A DNA stretch of 64,000 nucleotides from Phyllobacteriaceae bacterium (GTDB lineage: Bacteria; Pseudomonadota; Alphaproteobacteria; Rhizobiales; Rhizobiaceae): assembly GCA_016711085.1 (NCBI GenBank), contig JADJTR010000003.1, positions 186,001 through 250,000 on the forward strand. The letters run 5' to 3'. The notes below the pieces were generated by a model, which did not search any database, was not told the DNA's origin, and worked only from the letters and a program-made list of their open reading frames with translations. Of this stretch, positions 21,421 to 29,656 are shown piece by piece. A program made the position numbers and the translations under genes. How positions within the stretch are numbered: the stretch's first letter is position 1; each line of letters starts with the position of its first letter.

Positions 21421-22413
21421 ATGGGTGAACTGATCTTGACCGCGCCAGTCGCCGGTCTGTCGCAAAAAGGCCGCATCAAGGCGGAGGACGTCCTGATGTT
21501 GCGCCGCGAGGTTTTTCATGATGGCGTCGCGACGCGGGCCGAAGCGGAATCGTTGTTTGCTCTGGACGCGGCCTGCGCCGAAAAATGCCCCGAATGGCCG
21601 GTGTTTTTCATCGAAGCCGTCTCCGACTACGCCGTTTTCGGTGAACCACCGGCCGGCCATGTCTCGCCGGACAACGCCAATTGGCTGAAACGGGCCATTT
21701 CCCGTGACGGCAGGGTCGACACCGAGACCGAGCTTGAGCTGCTTGTCGCGGTGCTCGAAAAGGCGCGGAGCACGCCGGCCGATTTGGCTGCCTATGCATT
21801 GCAGCAAGTCGCCGACGCAATCATCGACGGCGCCGGGCCTCTCGCCGGCCGCGTCGCGCCTTCGCGAATCGGCAAGGAAGCCGTGACGCTGTTGCGGCGC
21901 ATTCTCTACGCCGCCGGCGGCCAGGACAATATCGCCGTGTCGCGCGCCGAGGCCGACGTGCTGTTTGCCATCAACGAGGCGTCCCGCGGCGAAGCCGACC
22001 CGGCTTTCGACGATTTGTTCGTCAAGGCGATCGCTTCGTTCCTGCTGGCGGCGACCGGCCATGAGACGCCGGGGCGCGACCAGGCGCTGGCGCACGAGAC
22101 GTTCCTCAACGATGCGGAACCCAATCTCGGCCGGTTCTTTTCCCGTATGCTGTCGGGCGGATTGTCGGCGATCGTCAAGGCGTCGACCGAGGAAAATGAT
22201 GTCGAATCCCATTTTCGCGCGCTCAATGCCCGGCGCGCCGCGACGATGGCGGACGCCGCGTCGATCGACGCCGAGGAAGTGGAGTGGCTGGCCAAGCGGA
22301 TCGGACGCTCCGGGCGGCTCAACCGCAACGAACAGGCGCTCATGGCCTATCTCAGCCAGAACGCCTCATCGATCCATCCGGATCTTGAGCCGATACTGAA
22401 ACTGGCAGGCTGA
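21421..22413 (+). CDS. Internally duplicated protein of unknown function
   Basis: A 330-residue soluble protein without signal peptide or membrane helix. It consists of two related halves. LLRREVFHDGVATRAEAESLFALDAACAEKCPEWPVFFIEAVSDY (about residues 26-70) pairs with LLRRILYAAGGQDNIAVSRAEADVLFAINEASRGEADPAFDDLFVKAIASFLL (157-209). NANWLKRAISRDGRVDTETELELLVAVL (85-112) pairs with EVEWLAKRIGRSGRLNRNEQALMAYL (286-311). Similar helical repeats occur in uncharacterised alphaproteobacterial proteins, but I know no function. The ATG at 21421 is the most natural start. The gene is divergent from gcvT. Confidence 0.7.
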   Translation: MGELILTAPVAGLSQKGRIKAEDVLMLRREVFHDGVATRAEAESLFALDAACAEKCPEWPVFFIEAVSDYAVFGEPPAGHVSPDNANWLKRAISRDGRVDTETELELLVAVLEKARSTPADLAAYALQQVADAIIDGAGPLAGRVAPSRIGKEAVTLLRRILYAAGGQDNIAVSRAEADVLFAINEASRGEADPAFDDLFVKAIASFLLAATGHETPGRDQALAHETFLNDAEPNLGRFFSRMLSGGLSAIVKASTEENDVESHFRALNARRAATMADAASIDAEEVEWLAKRIGRSGRLNRNEQALMAYLSQNASSIHPDLEPILKLAG

Positions 22414-22421
22414 GCTGTCGA

Positions 22422-22886
22422 TCAGGGCAAACGGCAGCGGATGTAACCGGTCTTGCCGGCGGCGTCGGCAATGGTCAGCCGGTCATCGCCTTGCGCGGAA
22501 AAGGTGAATTCGCGAGGCGCTGTCGCCCCGCCGGCGTTGCAGAGCGCCGCGACCGGTTCGCCCGCGGATTTGACCGAAATGGCGCAATTCATCGGACCCT
22601 GCCGGAGGGTCTTGACGGTGATAATGGCAAAACCGGCGTAGTCGGGCGCGATATCGATCTGGCCGCAGCCGACCGCATCTGTCGCCCAGGCGCCGACATG
22701 CGGCGTCGCCGCCGCCTTCCAGTCAAAAAGCGCGGCCTCGGACGTATCCGGTTTGAGCCGTTCGAGCGGAGCGAGGACACCGGCGGCGCCGGAACCGCCT
22801 TTCGGTTCGGGCGCCAGGCCGTCATTCGTCGTGCATCCGGTTATAAGCGCGAAGGTCGCCAAGATCATCGCCGGCAATTTTCGCAT
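22422..22886 (-). CDS. Lipoprotein of the AprI/Inh (protease inhibitor-like) type
   Basis: A 154-residue lipoprotein, with MRKLPAMILATFALITGC giving a lipobox Cys at residue 18. The C-terminal half (GAWATDAVGCGQIDI, VKTLRQGPMNCAISV, FSAQGDDRLTIADAAGKTGYIRC) resembles the AprI/Inh beta-barrel domain found in bacterial metalloprotease inhibitors and in the rhizobial Omp10/19 lipoproteins. GGAAGGGAAG ahead of 22886 supports that start. It converges on the duplicated protein and is divergent from norC. Confidence 0.65.
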   Translation of the reverse strand: MRKLPAMILATFALITGCTTNDGLAPEPKGGSGAAGVLAPLERLKPDTSEAALFDWKAAATPHVGAWATDAVGCGQIDIAPDYAGFAIITVKTLRQGPMNCAISVKSAGEPVAALCNAGGATAPREFTFSAQGDDRLTIADAAGKTGYIRCRLP

Positions 22887-23025
22887 CGGGTCGCTTCCCT
22901 TCCTGATCAAGAAGTCGCCACCGCTGATTCCGGGCGCAAGTGAATTCCCCCGCCGCATTTCTGTCAATGCGGTCGGCCGGCGCGGGACTCCTTCCAATTC
23001 CGCCAAGACGCCGCGCCGTCGAACG

Positions 23026-23045
23026 GTCTTGACGATCGTCAAGAC
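23026..23045 (+). promoter_or_regulatory. FNR/Dnr-type operator before norC
   Basis: GTCTTGACGATCGTCAAGAC is a perfect 20-bp palindrome with the core TTGAC-GATC-GTCAA at 23029-23042, matching the Dnr/Nnr/FNR consensus. The centre (23035.5) is 41.5 bases before about 23077, where a transcript for norC (ATG at 23106) could begin. A TAGCGT -10-like hexamer lies at 23065-23070. This is a class II activator arrangement. Confidence 0.75.
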
Positions 23046-23105
23046 GGCGGCGGTCCATCGCCTCTAGCGTCCTGAAGTTCTCACGGGCGGGGAGGGATGC
23101 CAGCC

Positions 23106-23556
23106 ATGAGCGATGCACTGACCAAATCGCAGGCGCGAAACATTTTTCGGAGGAAGCCTGTTTTTTCTCGTCGTCTTCGTCGCATTGACGGCGCAAAGCC
23201 ACATCTACGCCGTCGGTAAATCGACCAACGCGGACAAGCTCACCGAGGCGGTGGTGCGCGGCAAGAGGCTTTGGGAAAAGCACGCCTGCGTCAATTGCCA
23301 CACGATTCTCGGCGAAGGCGCCTATTTCGCGCCCGAACTCGGAAACGTCTTTTTCCGCTTCGGCGGACGTGAGGACCCCGCCGGCGCCAAGGAAGCGATC
23401 AAGGCGTGGATCGCCAGCCAGCCGACCGGCATCGAGGGCCGCCGGCAAATGCCGAATTTTCACCTGACTGACGCCGAACTTGCTGACCTCGCCGAATTCT
23501 TCGAGTGGGTCGCCAAAATCGACACCCAGGGCTGGCCACCCAAGGATTCGGGCTGA
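23106..23556 (+). CDS. norC: Nitric oxide reductase cytochrome c subunit NorC, frameshifted
   Basis: NorC is the membrane-anchored monohaem cytochrome that feeds electrons to NorB. The N-terminus MSDALTKSQARNIF is in frame from ATG 23106, whereas GGSLFFLVVFVALTAQSH (the membrane anchor) and the rest, with haem motif CVNCH and axial-Met region RRQMPNFHL, are in another frame. Comparison with NorC (NIFYGGS) shows about two bases missing near 23143-23150, between NIF and GGS. Repaired length is about 150 residues, as usual. It is followed by norB after 15 bases. Confidence 0.88.
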
Positions 23557-23571
23557 GGGGAGGAGGAACCG

Positions 23572-24936
23572 ATGAAATACCAAAGCCAAAAGGTCGCGCT
23601 TGCCTATTTCGCTTGCGCTCTTGTGCTTTTCGCCGCTCAGGTCACCTTCGGCCTGGTGCTCGGTTATATCTATGTCGCGCCGAATTTTCTCGCCGAGCTG
23701 CTGCCGTTCAATATCGCGCGCATGGTCCACACCAATGCGTTGATCGTCTGGCTGCTGCTCGGCTTCTTCGGCGCCGCCTACTACCTGATCCCGGAGGAAT
23801 CCGAGCGCGAGCTGCATTCGCCGAAACTCGCCTATCTGCAGCTGATCCTGCTGATGGTCGGAGCGTCGGCGGCGGTGCTCACCTATCTGTTCAACGCTTT
23901 CGAGGGCAATTTTCTGCTCGGCAAGGAAGGCCGCGAGTTCCTCGAACAGCCGCTGTGGGTCAAGCTGGGCATAGTCGTGGCGGCGCTGATCTTCCTTTAC
24001 AACTTCACCATGACGGTGCTGAAGGGCCGAAAGACCGTCATCACCAACGTACTCCTGATGGGCCTTGGGGGCATCGCCCTGTTCTTCCTTTTCTCCCTCT
24101 ACAATCCGTCGAACCTGACGGTGGACAAAATGTACTGGTGGTATGTCGTCCACATTTGGGTCGAAGGCGTGTGGGAATTGGTGATGGCGTCGGTGCTCGC
24201 CTTCATGATGCTGAAACTCACCGGCGTCGACCGCGAAGTCGTTGAAAAATGGCTCTACGTCATCGTGGCGCTGGCGCTGTTCACCGGCCTGCTCGGCACG
24301 GGCCACCATTATTACTGGATCGGCACGCCGGGCTACTGGCAGTGGATCGGCTCGATCTTCTCGGCGCTCGAAATCCTGCCGTTCTTCGCCATGGTGCTGT
24401 TCACCTTTGTCATGGTGTGGAAGGGCCGGCGCGAACACCCCAACAAGGCGGCGCTGCTGTGGGCGCTCGGCTGTTCGGTGCTGGCCTTTTTCGGGGCCGG
24501 CGTCTGGGGCTTCATGCATACGCTCGCGCCGATGAACTACTACACGCACGGCACGCAGGTGACCGCGGCTCACGGGCATCTCGCTTTCTTTGGCGCCTAC
24601 GTCTCGCTCAACCTGGCGATCATCTCCTACGCCATGCCGAACCTGCTCGGCCGCGCGCCGTACAACCAGGTGCTCAACATGGTGAGCTTCTGGCTGATGG
24701 CGTCGGGCATGGCGTTCATGACCTTCACGCTCACCTTCGCCGGCGTGGTGCAGACGCATCTGCAGCGCGTCAATGGCGAGGGCTTCATGGAGGTGCAGGA
24801 CCAGCTTGGACTGTTCTACTGGATGCGCTTTGGTTCGGGCGTGGTGGTGGTCATCGGCGCGCTTCTGTTCATTTTCGCCATGTTTGCGCCGCGTCGCGAG
24901 ATCATCGACGCCGGCTCGGCCGTGCCGGCGGAATGA
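23572..24936 (+). CDS. norB: Nitric oxide reductase catalytic subunit NorB
   Basis: A 454-residue cNOR-type subunit that reduces 2 NO to N2O at a haem b3/non-haem FeB site. Expected ligands are present: His53 and His336 as low-spin haem candidates, FeB ligands His194 (WYVVHIWVEGVWEL), His245 and His246 (GTGHHYYW) with Glu198 nearby, and haem b3 His334 (TAAHGHLAFFGAY). There are about twelve membrane helices and no N-terminal quinol-oxidase extension, so it is the cytochrome-c type. It overlaps no neighbour and starts the norBQDEF run. Confidence 0.96.
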   Translation: MKYQSQKVALAYFACALVLFAAQVTFGLVLGYIYVAPNFLAELLPFNIARMVHTNALIVWLLLGFFGAAYYLIPEESERELHSPKLAYLQLILLMVGASAAVLTYLFNAFEGNFLLGKEGREFLEQPLWVKLGIVVAALIFLYNFTMTVLKGRKTVITNVLLMGLGGIALFFLFSLYNPSNLTVDKMYWWYVVHIWVEGVWELVMASVLAFMMLKLTGVDREVVEKWLYVIVALALFTGLLGTGHHYYWIGTPGYWQWIGSIFSALEILPFFAMVLFTFVMVWKGRREHPNKAALLWALGCSVLAFFGAGVWGFMHTLAPMNYYTHGTQVTAAHGHLAFFGAYVSLNLAIISYAMPNLLGRAPYNQVLNMVSFWLMASGMAFMTFTLTFAGVVQTHLQRVNGEGFMEVQDQLGLFYWMRFGSGVVVVIGALLFIFAMFAPRREIIDAGSAVPAE

Positions 24937-24945
24937 GGCAGGACC

Positions 24946-25758
24946 ATGGGCGCGCCGCAAAAAATCGAGGGAACGGCGGCCAACGCCGTTCCCTACTACG
25001 CGCCCCAAGGCGACGAGGTCGCGATCTTCGAGGCGGCGTGGCGCAACCGCCTGCCGTTGCTGCTGAAAGGGCCGACCGGTTGCGGCAAGACCCGCTTTGT
25101 CGCCCACATGGCGGCGAGGCTCGGCCTGCCGCTGTTCACCGTCGCCTGCCATGACGACCTGACCTCGGCCGACCTTACCGGGCGCTATCTGCTCAAGGGC
25201 GGCGAGACGGCGTGGAGCGACGGACCGCTGACTAAGGCGGTGCGCGCCGGCGGCATCGCCTATCTCGACGAGGTGGTGGAGGCGCGCAAGGACGTGACCG
25301 TTGTCCTCCATCCGCTCACCGACGACCGGCGCACGCTGATGCTCGACCGCACAGGCGAAGCTCTGCACGCGCCGGACTCGTTCATGCTGGTGGCATCGTA
25401 TAATCCCGGCTACCAGAACATCCTGAAAGCGCTCAAACCGTCGACACGGCAACGCTTTGTCGGACTCGAATTCACTTTTCCCGCACCCGAACGCGAGGCG
25501 CAGATCGTCTCGGCCGAAACCGGCGTGACGCTCGACAAGGCGCGCCTGCTGGTGCGTGTGGCTGGTCGCATCCGGGCGCTCAAGGGCAGGGATGTCGAAG
25601 AGGGCGCATCGACCCGGCTGCTGGTCTACGCCGCCGCGCTGATCGCCGACGGCATGGGCGTCGACCGGGCGATCGACGTGGCGCTGATCGAGCCAGTGGC
25701 CGACGACGCCGAAATCAAGGCGGGCCTGCGCGATCTCGTCGCCGCCACAATCGGTTAA
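24946..25758 (+). CDS. norQ: MoxR-type AAA+ ATPase NorQ
   Basis: A 270-residue AAA+ protein needed to insert the non-haem iron into NorB together with NorD. Walker A GPTGCGKT is at residues 42-49; the Walker B region reads GGIAYLDEVVEARKD; a sensor-like ASYNPGYQN follows. It starts nine bases after norB and ends five bases before norD. Confidence 0.94.
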   Translation: MGAPQKIEGTAANAVPYYAPQGDEVAIFEAAWRNRLPLLLKGPTGCGKTRFVAHMAARLGLPLFTVACHDDLTSADLTGRYLLKGGETAWSDGPLTKAVRAGGIAYLDEVVEARKDVTVVLHPLTDDRRTLMLDRTGEALHAPDSFMLVASYNPGYQNILKALKPSTRQRFVGLEFTFPAPEREAQIVSAETGVTLDKARLLVRVAGRIRALKGRDVEEGASTRLLVYAAALIADGMGVDRAIDVALIEPVADDAEIKAGLRDLVAATIG

Positions 25759-25763
25759 ATCCG

Positions 25764-27698
25764 ATGGCCGGGCTGTATCTTCGTCCGTGGGAGCCGGAAG
25801 AAACCGTCGGCTCGATCTGGCACCGGCTGGTCGGGGAGCGACAGGCGGAGCCGCGCCACGCGGCGGCCACAGTGACGCTTGAGGCGATGCGAGGGCGCAT
25901 GGGCGTTCTGCTGCGCGGCCTCGGCGGCGATCACGCCGTCGATATCCGAGCGTCAAGCGTCGAAAAGACGACGCACCGGCGCGGGTTCCTTGCCCGCATC
26001 GGTCATGCCTGGGAGACGGCCGCGCCACCGCGCCATGACGGCGAGGGTCTCGACGCGCCAGCGACGATCGAGCTTTTTGCCGACGCCGGTGACAACGCCT
26101 TCCTCTATCTCTGGCTGGCTGCGTGGGCCGCCATCGACCGGCGCGAACCCGAGTTGTGCGCCGACGCGCTCGGCCAAGACCTGGCTCGGCTTGCCCGCGT
26201 CCGCGTCGTGACCGGCGAAATCCTCGACGCAGCCCCCGGCCTTGGCCATCCATATCGCCGGCTCGCCGGAAAAGTGCTGGAGAGCCGCGCGACTCCGGCT
26301 TTGCCGGCGGACGAGGCAGCGGTCGAGGAAGTGGCCCGCCGCCTGCTCGGTAGCGCCGCATCGTTATCGCCGCGCGCACAGGATTTCCTGGCGGCGATGG
26401 AGTCCGGCCGGTTCTATGGCTTCGCCGCCGCGCCCGGCTATCGCGCGTTCCGCCCGGTTCCGTTGTGGCTGCAACGACGTCCGTCGCGCGAGACCGACAC
26501 CGGTCGCAAGGACCACGATGACGCGCCGGGTGGGGCCAGGGCAGACGAACCGGCGGCGCGCAGGAAGGCCCGGTGCGACAAAGGCGATCAGGCCAATCGC
26601 CGCGATTCGTTCGTTCTCAACCGCTTCGAGACGATCAAGACGTGGGCCGAATCCCTCGATCTCAATCGCAAGGTCGACGACGACGAGGACGACGACGCCC
26701 GCAAGGCGGCGGGCGACCAGGAGGAGTTCGCCCTGTCGGGCGTCGACAACAGACCGGCTACGAGGCTCGCCTTCGATCTCGATTTGGCGCCGCAGGATGT
26801 CGATCGAATGCGCCTCGCCCAGGGCCAATTGCTGCCGGAATGGGACCACAGAACGGCGACGCTCCTCGTCGATCACGTCCGCATTCTCGAAACGAAGGTC
26901 GAGGCGGAAGGGCCGCCGCCCGACATTGCGCCCGATCGGCGCCGGAGGATCGACGCGGTGCGCCGCCGGTTCGAGGCGCTGCTGCCGCGCCGCTCACTTG
27001 AGGCGGTCGAGGACGAAGGCGATGAAATCGATACCGACGCCGTCGTGCGCCATCTCGCCGACCGCGCCGCCGGCCAGGCCGGCCCGGCCCGCCTGTTCCG
27101 CAAACTCACCGGCCAGACGCGCGACCTCGCGGTGGCGACGCTGCTCGACGCCTCGCGCTCGACCGAGAGCATCGTGGAGGAACGGCCGGTGATCGCCATC
27201 GCGCGCGAGGCGCTGCTGGCGCTCGGCCACGGCCTGCAGGCGACCGGCGACGACCACGCCATGTACGCCTTCTCATCGCTCCGGCGCGACAAAGTGTTCG
27301 TGAGCAAATTGAAGGATTTCGTGGAACCCATGGGAATCGCGATCGAATCGCGCATTGCCGCGGTCCGGCCGGGCTTTTATACAAGGCTCGGCGCCGCCAT
27401 CCGCTTCACCTCCGGCAAACTGGTGAAACGCGGTTCGATGCGCCGCCTGATGCTGATCATCACCGACGGAAAGCCCAACGACGTCGACTACTATGAGGGG
27501 CGCTATGGTATTGAGGATACGCGCCGCGCCGTAATCGAGGCGCGCATGGCGGGTCTGGCTGTTTTCGCCATTGCCATCGACCGCAAGGCCGAGACCTATA
27601 TCCCTCATATTTTCGGACGCAACGGCTATGCCATCGTCAGCCATCCGGCCCGCCTCGCCGAGGCGCTGCCATCGATCTATCGTCATTTGCTGTCGTGA
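25764..27698 (+). CDS. norD: Nitric oxide reductase activation protein NorD (VWA domain)
   Basis: A 644-residue cytoplasmic partner of NorQ. A variable Arg-rich N-terminal and central part with a strongly acidic stretch (DDDEDDDARK) leads into a C-terminal von Willebrand A domain with MIDAS DASRSTES near residues 459-466 and the later MLIITDGKPNDVDYYEGRYGIEDTR. Length and order match NorD. The stop TGA overlaps the GTG start of norE. Confidence 0.93.
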   Translation: MAGLYLRPWEPEETVGSIWHRLVGERQAEPRHAAATVTLEAMRGRMGVLLRGLGGDHAVDIRASSVEKTTHRRGFLARIGHAWETAAPPRHDGEGLDAPATIELFADAGDNAFLYLWLAAWAAIDRREPELCADALGQDLARLARVRVVTGEILDAAPGLGHPYRRLAGKVLESRATPALPADEAAVEEVARRLLGSAASLSPRAQDFLAAMESGRFYGFAAAPGYRAFRPVPLWLQRRPSRETDTGRKDHDDAPGGARADEPAARRKARCDKGDQANRRDSFVLNRFETIKTWAESLDLNRKVDDDEDDDARKAAGDQEEFALSGVDNRPATRLAFDLDLAPQDVDRMRLAQGQLLPEWDHRTATLLVDHVRILETKVEAEGPPPDIAPDRRRRIDAVRRRFEALLPRRSLEAVEDEGDEIDTDAVVRHLADRAAGQAGPARLFRKLTGQTRDLAVATLLDASRSTESIVEERPVIAIAREALLALGHGLQATGDDHAMYAFSSLRRDKVFVSKLKDFVEPMGIAIESRIAAVRPGFYTRLGAAIRFTSGKLVKRGSMRRLMLIITDGKPNDVDYYEGRYGIEDTRRAVIEARMAGLAVFAIAIDRKAETYIPHIFGRNGYAIVSHPARLAEALPSIYRHLLS

Positions 27699-28273
27699 GC
27701 CGGCGCATCGTGTCCGTTGGCCATTCATCCCATGCGGCCGCGCGCCAGGGCTTGCCGGGCAATCCGCTGATCTGGGTGCTCATCCTGTCCGAGATCGCGG
27801 CGTTCTCGGCGGCGCTGGCCGGGTTCGCCGTGGCGCGGCTGCTCGATCCGGCAACGTTCGCGAAAGGGGCGGCGGCGCTCAATCCACTCGCCGGTTCGGC
27901 CAACACGGCGATTCTTCTGACCAGCGGCCTGTTTGCGGCGTGGGCGCTGGATGCAGCGCGCAGGGGCGAAACATCGGCGACGCGACGCCTGCTCGTCGCG
28001 GCGGCCTCGATCGGCGCTGTCTTCGTGGTCGTCAAGGTCGCCGAATACGTGGGCAAGGCGGCAATCGGTCTGACGATCGACACCGATGCCTTTTTCACCC
28101 TCTACTATCTCGTCACCGGGTTCCATCTCGCCCATGTCGCCTTCGGCATCGCCATTTTATCATTGGTCGCGGCGTTTCCGGAAAAGGAAAATGTCGAAAC
28201 CGGCGTCGCCTTCTGGCACATGATCGATCTTGTCTGGGTGATGGTGTTTCCTGTCTTTTATCTGCTGCGGTGA
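27695..28273 (+). CDS. norE: NorE, cytochrome c oxidase subunit III-like protein
   Basis: A 192-residue membrane protein with five or six helices, similar to haem-copper oxidase subunit III. The conserved YYLVTGFHLAHVAFGIAILSL and GVAFWHMIDLVWVMVFPVFYLLR are the family pattern. NorE supports full NO reductase activity in denitrifiers such as Paracoccus. The GTG at 27695 overlaps the norD stop; MSRRIVSVGHSSH is the reading from there. Confidence 0.9.
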   Translation: MSRRIVSVGHSSHAAARQGLPGNPLIWVLILSEIAAFSAALAGFAVARLLDPATFAKGAAALNPLAGSANTAILLTSGLFAAWALDAARRGETSATRRLLVAAASIGAVFVVVKVAEYVGKAAIGLTIDTDAFFTLYYLVTGFHLAHVAFGIAILSLVAAFPEKENVETGVAFWHMIDLVWVMVFPVFYLLR

Positions 28274-28275
28274 AC

Positions 28276-28533
28276 ATGCGCGCTTCGACGAAAGCCTGGA
28301 TCGTGACGATCGCGTTGACGGCGTTGACGGCCGCCGCCCTGTCAGCCGGGATGAACGCCGCGCCGCTCGGGTGGCTTGCGTTTCTTGCAGCGGTCACCTT
28401 GGTCAAGGGACGGCTTATCCTGCTCGATTTTCTTGAATTGCGGGCAACGGGGCGCTGGCGTCGCGGGATTGTCACCGGTTTTTCAGCCGCGATCCTGACC
28501 ATCGCCGGCTTGTTGGCGCTGGCGAGCTTTTGA
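28276..28533 (+). CDS. norF: NorF, small subunit IV-like membrane protein
   Basis: An 85-residue protein with three helices in the cytochrome c oxidase subunit IV/NorF pattern (LTALTAAALSAGMNAAPLGWLAFLAAVTLVKGRLILLDFLELR). It follows norE with a GTG (28270, overlapping the norE stop) or the ATG at 28276. It is too short to be clear alone, but its place after norE and the LVKGRLILLDF motif make NorF likely. It ends convergently, five bases from the regulator gene. Confidence 0.82.
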   Translation: MRASTKAWIVTIALTALTAAALSAGMNAAPLGWLAFLAAVTLVKGRLILLDFLELRATGRWRRGIVTGFSAAILTIAGLLALASF

Positions 28534-28538
28534 CGACC

Positions 28539-29258
28539 TCAGTCGCCGCCGCCTTCGCGCATCACGTCGGCGCGTTCTTTTTCGGTGAATTCGCGCAGTT
28601 CGCGCAGGCTTCGGATATCGGCATGACGTTGGCGGATATCGACACCATGGTTTTTCAGCTTGTGAAAGGCCCGAGACAAGCTTTCGGGCTTCATGCCGAG
28701 GCGGGCCGCGATGAGCGCCTTGTCGTAGGGCAATTCGACAACGCAGGCGCCGCTCTCGTCCGGGGCGAGTTCGAGCAGGAACTCAGCGATGCGCTGCGCG
28801 CCGGTATGGGCTTTGAGCGCCTCGATCTGGCGCACCAGCAGATGCAGGTGCTGCGAGGTCGAGGCCAGCATGGCGAGACCGATTTCAGGCGAGGCGGTGA
28901 TGCGCTCGAACAAGCGTCGGGCGGAAATTTTCAGGATGCGAACATCGGTGACCGCTTCGCCCGACGCTGGATAGACACCTCCGGTGAAGGCGGCGGCCTC
29001 TGCGAAAGATTGACCGCGCGTGAAAATGCCGACCACCGCTTCCGCGCCGCTCGAAGACAAGCGGTAAACCTTGATCCATCCGCCGAGCACCACATAAAAA
29101 GCGTCGGCTGGATCGCCCTGCGAAAACAGGAGATAACCCTGTTCATGGCGCATGACCGCGGCGTCGCGCACAAGATTCGTCAGCGCTTCGCTCGATAGTC
29201 CGCCGAGAATAGGCGTCTGGCGGATGATCTTCAGATCAGAGGGATCGATTTGGGACAT
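28539..29258 (-). CDS. Crp/Fnr-family regulator, Dnr/NnrR-like
   Basis: A 239-residue protein with a cyclic-nucleotide-like sensor domain (residues about 20-135, QGDPADAFYVVLGGWIKVYR), a long dimer helix and a C-terminal winged HTH (LPYDKALIAARLGMKPESLSRAFHKLKNHGV). The recognition helix carries E-S-L-S-R, the E-x-x-S-R pattern of FNR proteins that read TTGA half-sites. It has no N-terminal cysteine cluster, so it is not an oxygen-sensing FNR; NO-sensing Dnr/NnrR is the likely type. The likely targets are the TTGAC-N4-GTCAA-like boxes at norC, sco, nosZ and the second sco gene. The ATG at 29258 starts MSQIDPSDLK. Confidence 0.88.
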   Translation of the reverse strand: MSQIDPSDLKIIRQTPILGGLSSEALTNLVRDAAVMRHEQGYLLFSQGDPADAFYVVLGGWIKVYRLSSSGAEAVVGIFTRGQSFAEAAAFTGGVYPASGEAVTDVRILKISARRLFERITASPEIGLAMLASTSQHLHLLVRQIEALKAHTGAQRIAEFLLELAPDESGACVVELPYDKALIAARLGMKPESLSRAFHKLKNHGVDIRQRHADIRSLRELREFTEKERADVMREGGGD

Positions 29259-29403
29259 CGCTGTTCGTTTGCCCGAGCCGGATAGCCGGGTCAATGCCGG
29301 TCGACGTGCCGACAACCGCTCCGCGCTTGCCCAGAGGGGTGAAAAGGTGCGAGAAAGGCGCCTATAAAATCGTTTCGGAGCCCCAGCCTTGTGCCAATCC
29401 ATG

Positions 29404-29592
29404 ATGGATAACGGCAGTTTCGACCCGGCGCTCTGCCCCTTGTTGCAGAATCTGAGCCCGGAGGAAATCGCCGAACGACTCAAGGAACCCCGCTTCCGGG
29501 CGTGCATTGAACGCGTTGAGGGCGGCGCCCATGGTGCTTCCACGCCAACCTCAATCGACGGATGCCTGATCCCATGCCTTGAGGCCGCCTGA
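29404..29592 (+). CDS. Small Cys-containing protein of unknown function
   Basis: Up to 67 residues from a TTG at 29389, or about 62 from the ATG at 29404. It contains NLSPEEIAERLKEPRFRACIERVEGG, which looks like a real helical segment, and four or five cysteines (PALCPLL, RACIERV, GCLIPC). It lies in the 397-base gap between the Dnr-like regulator and sco. No family recognised. Coding status is uncertain. Confidence 0.35.
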   Translation: MDNGSFDPALCPLLQNLSPEEIAERLKEPRFRACIERVEGGAHGASTPTSIDGCLIPCLEAA

Positions 29593-29606
29593 GGCCGATG
29601 CCGGAT

Positions 29607-29620
29607 TTGAGGTTCGTCAA
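29607..29620 (+). promoter_or_regulatory. FNR/Dnr-type box before sco
   Basis: TTGAGGTTCGTCAA matches TTGA-N6-TCAA with one off-consensus base in the inner position. Its centre (29613.5) is 41.5 bases before 29655, exactly where the sco ATG begins (29656). This predicts a leaderless or nearly leaderless sco transcript. Confidence 0.55.
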
Positions 29621-29637
29621 GTCGGCGCAAGGCGCAT

Positions 29638-29656
29638 TGTGGTCAACATGACCACA
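29638..29656 (+). repeat. Perfect inverted repeat overlapping the sco start
   Basis: TGTGGTCAACATGACCACA consists of 8-bp arms TGTGGTCA and TGACCACA separated by ACA. It covers the predicted -10/+1 region of sco and its last base is the A of the start codon. It is unlike the FNR box next to it and could be a second operator. The function is inference. Confidence 0.45.

Noticed and set aside
22822..26379. A 1185-codon minus-strand frame opposite norC-norB-norQ-norD
   Set aside because: It is the antisense shadow of real, motif-rich nor genes in GC-rich DNA; its translation is low-complexity His/Arg/Gly-rich with no domain.
29225..29250. TGATCTTCAGATCA palindrome near the start of the Dnr-like gene
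   Set aside because: It lies inside the coding part and its spacing does not match an FNR site; it is likely chance.
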